The position numbers and the translations under genes are program-made. The notes beneath the pieces were generated by a model. It was not told where the DNA came from, ran no database searches, and was given only the letters and a program-made list of their open reading frames with translations. DNA of 64,000 nt, taken from NCBI RefSeq assembly GCF_023053635.1, contig NC_086178.1:29311726-29375725 (forward strand). Reading direction: 5' to 3'. Source of the DNA: Elgaria multicarinata webbii (taxonomy: Eukaryota; Chordata; Lepidosauria; Squamata; Anguidae). Positions 59,290 to 64,000 of this stretch are shown here, one piece after another (within the stretch, counting starts at the first letter, position 1; each line of letters starts with the position of its first letter).

Positions 59290-59900
59290 TTTTGTTTCTT
59301 ACTTCTTTTTTTTCTTCTTCACCCAGGCCGCAAGTTTTGCAACCAATTAATCTGCTTTTCGAGTGGCAGAGTTAGGGGGAAATAGAGAGAAGATATTTGT
59401 TTGCTTGATTCCACATGACAACTCCAGGGTAACTGAATAGACTGTACGGTTGGTTTGACAAGGGAGAACACTCAGCCAGCAGCCTCACATACCAGAGGCA
59501 GGGGGTTGGCAGGGGGGACTCTGACAGTTGTAATGGATTTTATCAGAATTTCTCCAAAGGCCGACTATTTTGTCTTCAATTATTAATGCTTTTCTGAGGG
59601 GTTTCCCTCCCTCCCTTTCTGTGAGGTAATGAATAACGATAAACTTAAACCAATATGCATTCATATTTGCTTTTTCAGGAATGAATAATTAATTGGGTGC
59701 ATGAGGGGGAGAATGGCTGCATGTCAAAACACCGGAGTTGGTTTCTGAAGCGGCATAAAACGTAACCTTAAAAGTTGTCGCGGTTTGGGAGATTGCATTA
59801 GACATGGATGTGCTACAGACGTCTGAATTTGCTGCATTACGTGTGTGATTACTATTTTATAGGGTGGGTGGGTGAATATGTTGTAAATTAGTTTGCCATG
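59290..59900. promoter_or_regulatory. Candidate conserved non-coding element
   Basis: A repeat-free, AT-rich stretch with homeodomain-type core sites (CAATTATTAATGC at about 59,577, AATAATTAATTGGG at about 59,684) and no open frame. The texture resembles vertebrate regulatory elements. Conservation cannot be judged from one sequence. Confidence 0.3.
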
Positions 59901-61379
59901 CTACTGAAAGCAGCAGCAGAAGCTTCTGTTTGGATCTTGGTGTTTCGTGATATGTGTATGTGTATATAAATTTTTCATTGTTCTTAATTTCTCTTCAAGG
60001 CTCCAGGATGTCATATCTCTTACCACCTTTGTTTACAAAGTTCTCTACCATTGTGGCATTCATTTGGGAACCACTTCAGCTCAGGAGAACAAAAATATCG
60101 TTGTCTTGTTGCACAATTTCTTTAATAGATGCCCAGTTAACTGTTACTGAGACTGAACTAAAGAGCACTGAGGGAACGCTTTGTTGTTGTGCTCACTGTG
60201 GATTCTAAGGGTCACAGTCAATTGATTTTGATATTTTGAGTTGAACTCTCAGATTCTTCTGAATTCTAGCTTCTCTGGGATGCTTCATTCAAATCTGCCG
60301 GTTTGTCTCCTAGTTTGAGCAGAGATTAAGTTTTGCAATATGGCTGTAACATGTGTAAAACTGTTTTTGCTCACCCAAAGACGAATGCACTGAATTTTAT
60401 GAAAAGAAATAATATCTAACCAGTAGTATTCTATGCATGTTTATTCAGATTAAATCCCACTGTGAGTTACATGGAGTTCAATTAGACTTACTCCTGGTAT
60501 AGTGTGCCCAGGATTGTAACCTTGTTTACCTTGAGGTGAAGTCCCTGTGCTGAAATACTGCAAAATGAAAAAGTATAAAATATAATTGTGCTATTCAACC
60601 CCTCCATTGCCACCCGTCACACTTGAATTCAATAGAACAACAGCACGTGGAAGTTGTCCATAACTGGTCCCTTGTGTGGGCCCTCTTTTTGTTTTAATGA
60701 TTAAAAAACTCAGTTGTATGCATATTTTTGCTTCTTTTTCTGTGTATGTAAATATCTGGCTGTATAACTATAATTCTCCATCTATTTATATACTGAAAAA
60801 TATGAAGAATTGTTTTCATTTTAACAAAGCTGGGTCAAGTTTATATTTTGTTGTTCAGGAAGAAAAAACTATATTCTTGTTCTAAGCATTATCTAGATTA
60901 TGCATCCACATTTTAATGGTTTGTTTTTTTTCCCCTATAATTGATCAGTGTTACAAAGCTGGAATCTACAACAGAAAATTTTCGTTAGACTCAATGAGTC
61001 CTTTTATTCTTGTGAAAAAGGTATCCTGTCACTGACACACCACTGGAAACTTAAGCTGGATAATTCAGAAAAAAGGTAGGTCAACCAACCAATATTTATA
61101 CTGGCCCAACCAGTAAAATTGTATATTGTCATGTAACCAATATTGCAGTCTGTAAAGATGGTAAAATATATATTTTGTAGGCTGTGCTTCTGACTTGCTT
61201 GGTTCTATACTGGCCCCACCATTTCTGCCCATGTCTGTCCCTGGAATCCAGTATTTTTGAAAGCAAACATTTTTAGCTTATTTGTTTTATCTAAAAATGG
61301 GTAGCTTATAAGAATTAAAAACAAATAGTAAGATCAAAATACAGTAATAAAGAAATATTAAAAACAACTAAAATTAAAG
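59901..61379. other. No gene recognised
   Basis: AT-rich with one palindromic MITE at 60,425; short frames only. Confidence 0.35.
60425..60525. mobile_element. Short palindromic MITE copy
   Basis: TTCTATGCATGTTTATTCAG, AATCCCACTGTGAG, TTAGACTTACTCC and CCAGGATTGTAACCTTG follow the family order. Confidence 0.5.
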
Positions 61380-61640
61380 ACACGAAAAGACTTCACAAAA
61401 GAACAAAAATTCAACTTGGACTAAAGTCCTGGTGAAACAAGATTTCACTGAAAGACCTGGAAAGAAGGGCCTTCCGAGGGGTGTTAGTTCCACTATCTGT
61501 GCACCACAGCTGCAAAAGTCCTTGCGAGACTTCCTGGATGAGGCGTCTGACTTTTTGTGAGACTTTTTGCAAGAGGTGGGCAAGCCAGGCCACGGAATGG
61601 ACCACTGCGTCCTGTATGATCCTGTTCAGGCAAACAGCTG
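61380..61640 (-). mobile_element. Possible L2-type LINE remnant
   Basis: GGCCTTCCGAGGGGTGTTAG, TTCCACTATCTGTGCACCAC and AAAAGTCCTTGCGAGACTTC recall the L2 segment seen at 54.8 kb, but are weak. Confidence 0.3.
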
Positions 61641-62060
61641 GAACAGGAGGCAGTGGGACTGAGCTAAGTGAGCCGCTGGCTGCTCAGGTGGGCAGCCTGG
61701 GTGGGCGGGAGGCATGCAGGTGAGCAGCAAGACCAAGAGGTAGCTGCTTGCTTGGGCGCATCCCAGCTACCAGGGCTGTTTGCTTGGGCAGCCAGCACTG
61801 GCTGCGCTCACTGCTTCTTCATCCCGCTGGCCATGAGCATGTGGCCAGCAGTCCCAGGGGGCGGGGGGCAGGCCTGCCGACTTCCCAAACAAGCAGTCCA
61901 GGTGGGTAGGAGCTGCCCAGCAGGCCTGCAGGAGTGGCTGTTGGGCCTGCTGGCTGCTTGAAGGTTGACAACAGGACCAAGAAGCAGTGAGTGCATCCAT
62001 GGGTGTGACCACACCGCTCCCACCGCTCTTCCCAATTTTTGCCACCTGATGCACCCATAT
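61641..62060. other. GC-rich unclassified stretch
   Basis: The sequence is dense in CAGC, GCTG and GGGC. ACCAAGAGGTAGCTGCTTGC and AGGACCAAGAAGCAGTGAG suggest internal duplication. Overlapping frames on both strands reflect low AT content. It is not CpG-dense enough to call a promoter. Confidence 0.3.
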
Positions 62061-62087
62061 CAGGCTGCTTCAGGGAAGGCTGGCCCT

Positions 62088-62287
62088 CCTGTTCAGACAA
62101 CACGCGAAACCATGGTTAGGTTGCTAATCCTTTTGTAGCAAATGGTTAGTGAGCATGTTTAAACCATGGTTATGTAGCCACCATGTTATGAATGGTTCAC
62201 ACGACACGCTAAGTCATGACACCCTAAGCCTTAATGTTTAGCTCAAAATGCTTAACCGTTGTGGTTTAGTGTGTCATCTGAATAGGG
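62088..62287. mobile_element. 200-bp MITE with AACCATGG-type arms
   Basis: Inverted ends CCTGTTCAGACAACACG and, at the right, GTGTGTCATCTGAATAGGG. The arms contain AAACCATGGTTA, TTAGCTCAAAATGCTTAAC and similar pairs. Confidence 0.65.
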
Positions 62288-62649
62288 TCTATACTATATA
62301 CTAAACTACACTACACTACATCTCTATATTGTTTTGGGCAATAAATTCTTTTTCTCTTCAAAATATAGTAAGTAATCTATTAAGACTTTCCATTTTAGCA
62401 TTGTCCCATTTCATGGAGAGTTGTAGCTGAAAATAGCATGGCCACTTTTCACAACACCAAAAACTGTTACACTGTTGATAGACAGCATCCAGGTCCTGCT
62501 TTCCCTTCTTATTTTTCTTTATATTTAAACCAGACTTGGACTGGACACCCTTTCAAATAGAGGACCCCTTCAAATAGAGGACAGTCCTTTGTAAATTGGG
62601 ACACATGGGCATCTTAGAAGAATATGATGTTATTTGTATAAAAAGCCAT

Positions 62650-62742
62650 ATAGATACAATCCTAGACATTTATGTAGAAGTAAGTCCCATTGAAATCAAT
62701 AGGTCTTACTTCTGTGTAGACATACACAGGATTGCAGAGTTA
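62650..62742. mobile_element. Short palindromic MITE, well preserved
   Basis: AGATACAATCCTAGACATTT ... GAAGTAAGTCCCATTGAAAT ... ACACAGGATTGCAGAGTTA, the same plan as 29,567-29,662. Confidence 0.6.
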
Positions 62743-63602
62743 GAGTGCATGACTTTATTAACTATAAGCAGCCTGAATATATGAGCTCAGATGTGAATTT
62801 ACAAATCTGCAGAAGAACTTGCTATTTAATAACTTCCCGGAATACTTCTGTTGCAATAGGCATCTTGGCTTGGTCATGCCATCCATGGGCTTTTTTCGTT
62901 GAAATGAAGGGCAGAAGCCTGTCCTGATAGAAAGAGACTGGGAGGCATGTAAGAAACAATGCCTGTTTTGTGGGAAGAGTTTCAATGTATGCGTCTGATC
63001 CCATGGGAACTGCAGCAGACCATACATGCTTTGTGAAAAAGATGCTCTTTCAAAAAAATCTTTAATCCTTTTGTTTCACTGAATAACAAACCTATGAACA
63101 TTGTTGAAAAGTTACCAAGGAGATTCTATTAACTCTACAACAATAAAAATACCCTCTGATGCTGCGAAAATGTAACTCCAAATATATATTTCCAAATTAT
63201 GTGACTACTATTGATCTAGATGATAAAGATGATAAATGTATTATAACAAAAGAGATGATGAAAATAATATACTTTGTATTATTCAAAAATGAGCTTCTGG
63301 TACTCAAAACTAAGGCTTGCCAAATGTCTGAGGGAACATATGCATTTAAGACAGTCTAATTTAATAGATTGAAGTTGGCTTTAAGCAAAGTATTCAGCAT
63401 AAACATAATTGCAGTTGGGGGAGAAATTTGTTCAATTCGCATTTTAATACAAACTTATCTAATTCTGCACCTTCAAACCACTATGTGAACTGAAACTGAG
63501 TTACCCTTTGAAATTCACACTTCTCCAGGTTTTGCAGTGGAGTGCTTCAATCAAATGAATATAAAAGGCATAAATTTGGAGAAATAATTTCAAAAATTAT
63601 TG
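62743..63602. other. No gene recognised
   Basis: AT-rich; no repeat or exon that I can name. Confidence 0.35.
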
Positions 63603-63655
63603 ACGGCTATGGGGCGGTATATAAATGTAATAAATAAATAAATAAATAAAATATA
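63603..63655 (+). mobile_element. LINE 3' tip with AAAT tail
   Basis: GGCTATGGGGCGGTATATAA followed by AAATAAAT repeats; only about 50 bp remain. Confidence 0.55.
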
Positions 63656-63860
63656 CTAGGAAAAATGCCTGCAAAAATGTGTATATTGGCAAAAATGCAT
63701 ACAAAAATGCATGCATTAGGACAAATCTGCAGAAAAATCCTTGTGAATTTTCATGCAAACTTTTTAAAAAAATCTCAACATTCGAAATGAACTGAGTTTA
63801 CAACTGGAGAAAAATAGAAAGTGAGAAAAACAAAATCGACAGATTTGTCCATCCCTAGTT
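63656..63860. mobile_element. Probable hAT-like MITE fragment
   Basis: AAAAATGCCTGCAAAAATGT units (AAAATGCAT-type) run through the first half, and the end GACAGATTTGTCCATCCCTA resembles reptile hAT ends. The left end is not visible. Confidence 0.4.
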
Positions 63861-64000
63861 CCTGTATTTCTGAATCTAGATTTAAATATCTGTTTTCAAC
63901 ATCAGGTAAAATAAGCCATAAGGTGAGACTCTATTGTGTTGTGTTTCATTCATTGCACTATCTGGAAACTCCTTTTTTCCTCGGTCAGTATTTGTAGCCA

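Noticed and set aside
32600-64000. VEPH1 5' coding exon expected head-to-head with SLC66A1L by comparison with human gene order
   Set aside because: I looked for the conserved N-terminus (MHQLFRLVLGQ) and did not find it in any frame; the exon is probably beyond the window.

Overview
The window looks like nuclear DNA of a squamate reptile (lizard or snake). The evidence is its repeats: a near full-length RTE-BovB LINE, a young L1, many truncated CR1 and L2 LINEs, tRNA-derived SINEs, hAT-type MITEs with 8-bp target duplications, and short palindromic MITEs. There are no operons, ribosome-binding sites or CRISPR arrays. Identifications come from reading and memory only; no database was searched.

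One host gene can be assembled with confidence, on the minus strand. Six coding exons between 27,071 and 15,834 have matching phases and GT/AG splice sites. They encode a 274-residue PQ-loop membrane protein of the SLC66 family, most like SLC66A1L (PQLC2L/C3orf55), a paralogue of the lysosomal cationic amino-acid exporter SLC66A1. Both Pro-Gln motifs are present and no stop interrupts the frame. A CpG island at about 32.08-32.58 kb, 5 kb upstream of the ATG exon, is the likely promoter.

Layout: 1-14 kb is downstream of the gene and holds CR1, L1, SINE and MITE fossils. 14.7-27.2 kb is the gene; its last intron carries a 2,055-bp hAT-like element (17,764-19,818) with a 204-bp internal tandem repeat. 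27.2-32.6 kb is the 5' intron and promoter. 32.6-64 kb has no recognisable host coding exon. It holds a 1.18-kb L1 with an exact 16-bp target duplication (36,716-37,897), a BovB LINE (51,364-54,574) inserted in the tail of an L2 LINE, and several MITE families. A repeat-poor AT-rich stretch at 59.3-59.9 kb may be a conserved regulatory element.

I found no new defence, toxin or metabolic system. The observations most worth following are the intact SLC66A1L gene with its shortened C-terminus, the hAT element whose repeat unit is divisible by three and so creates a long false reading frame, the nested BovB-in-L2 insertion, and the young L1.
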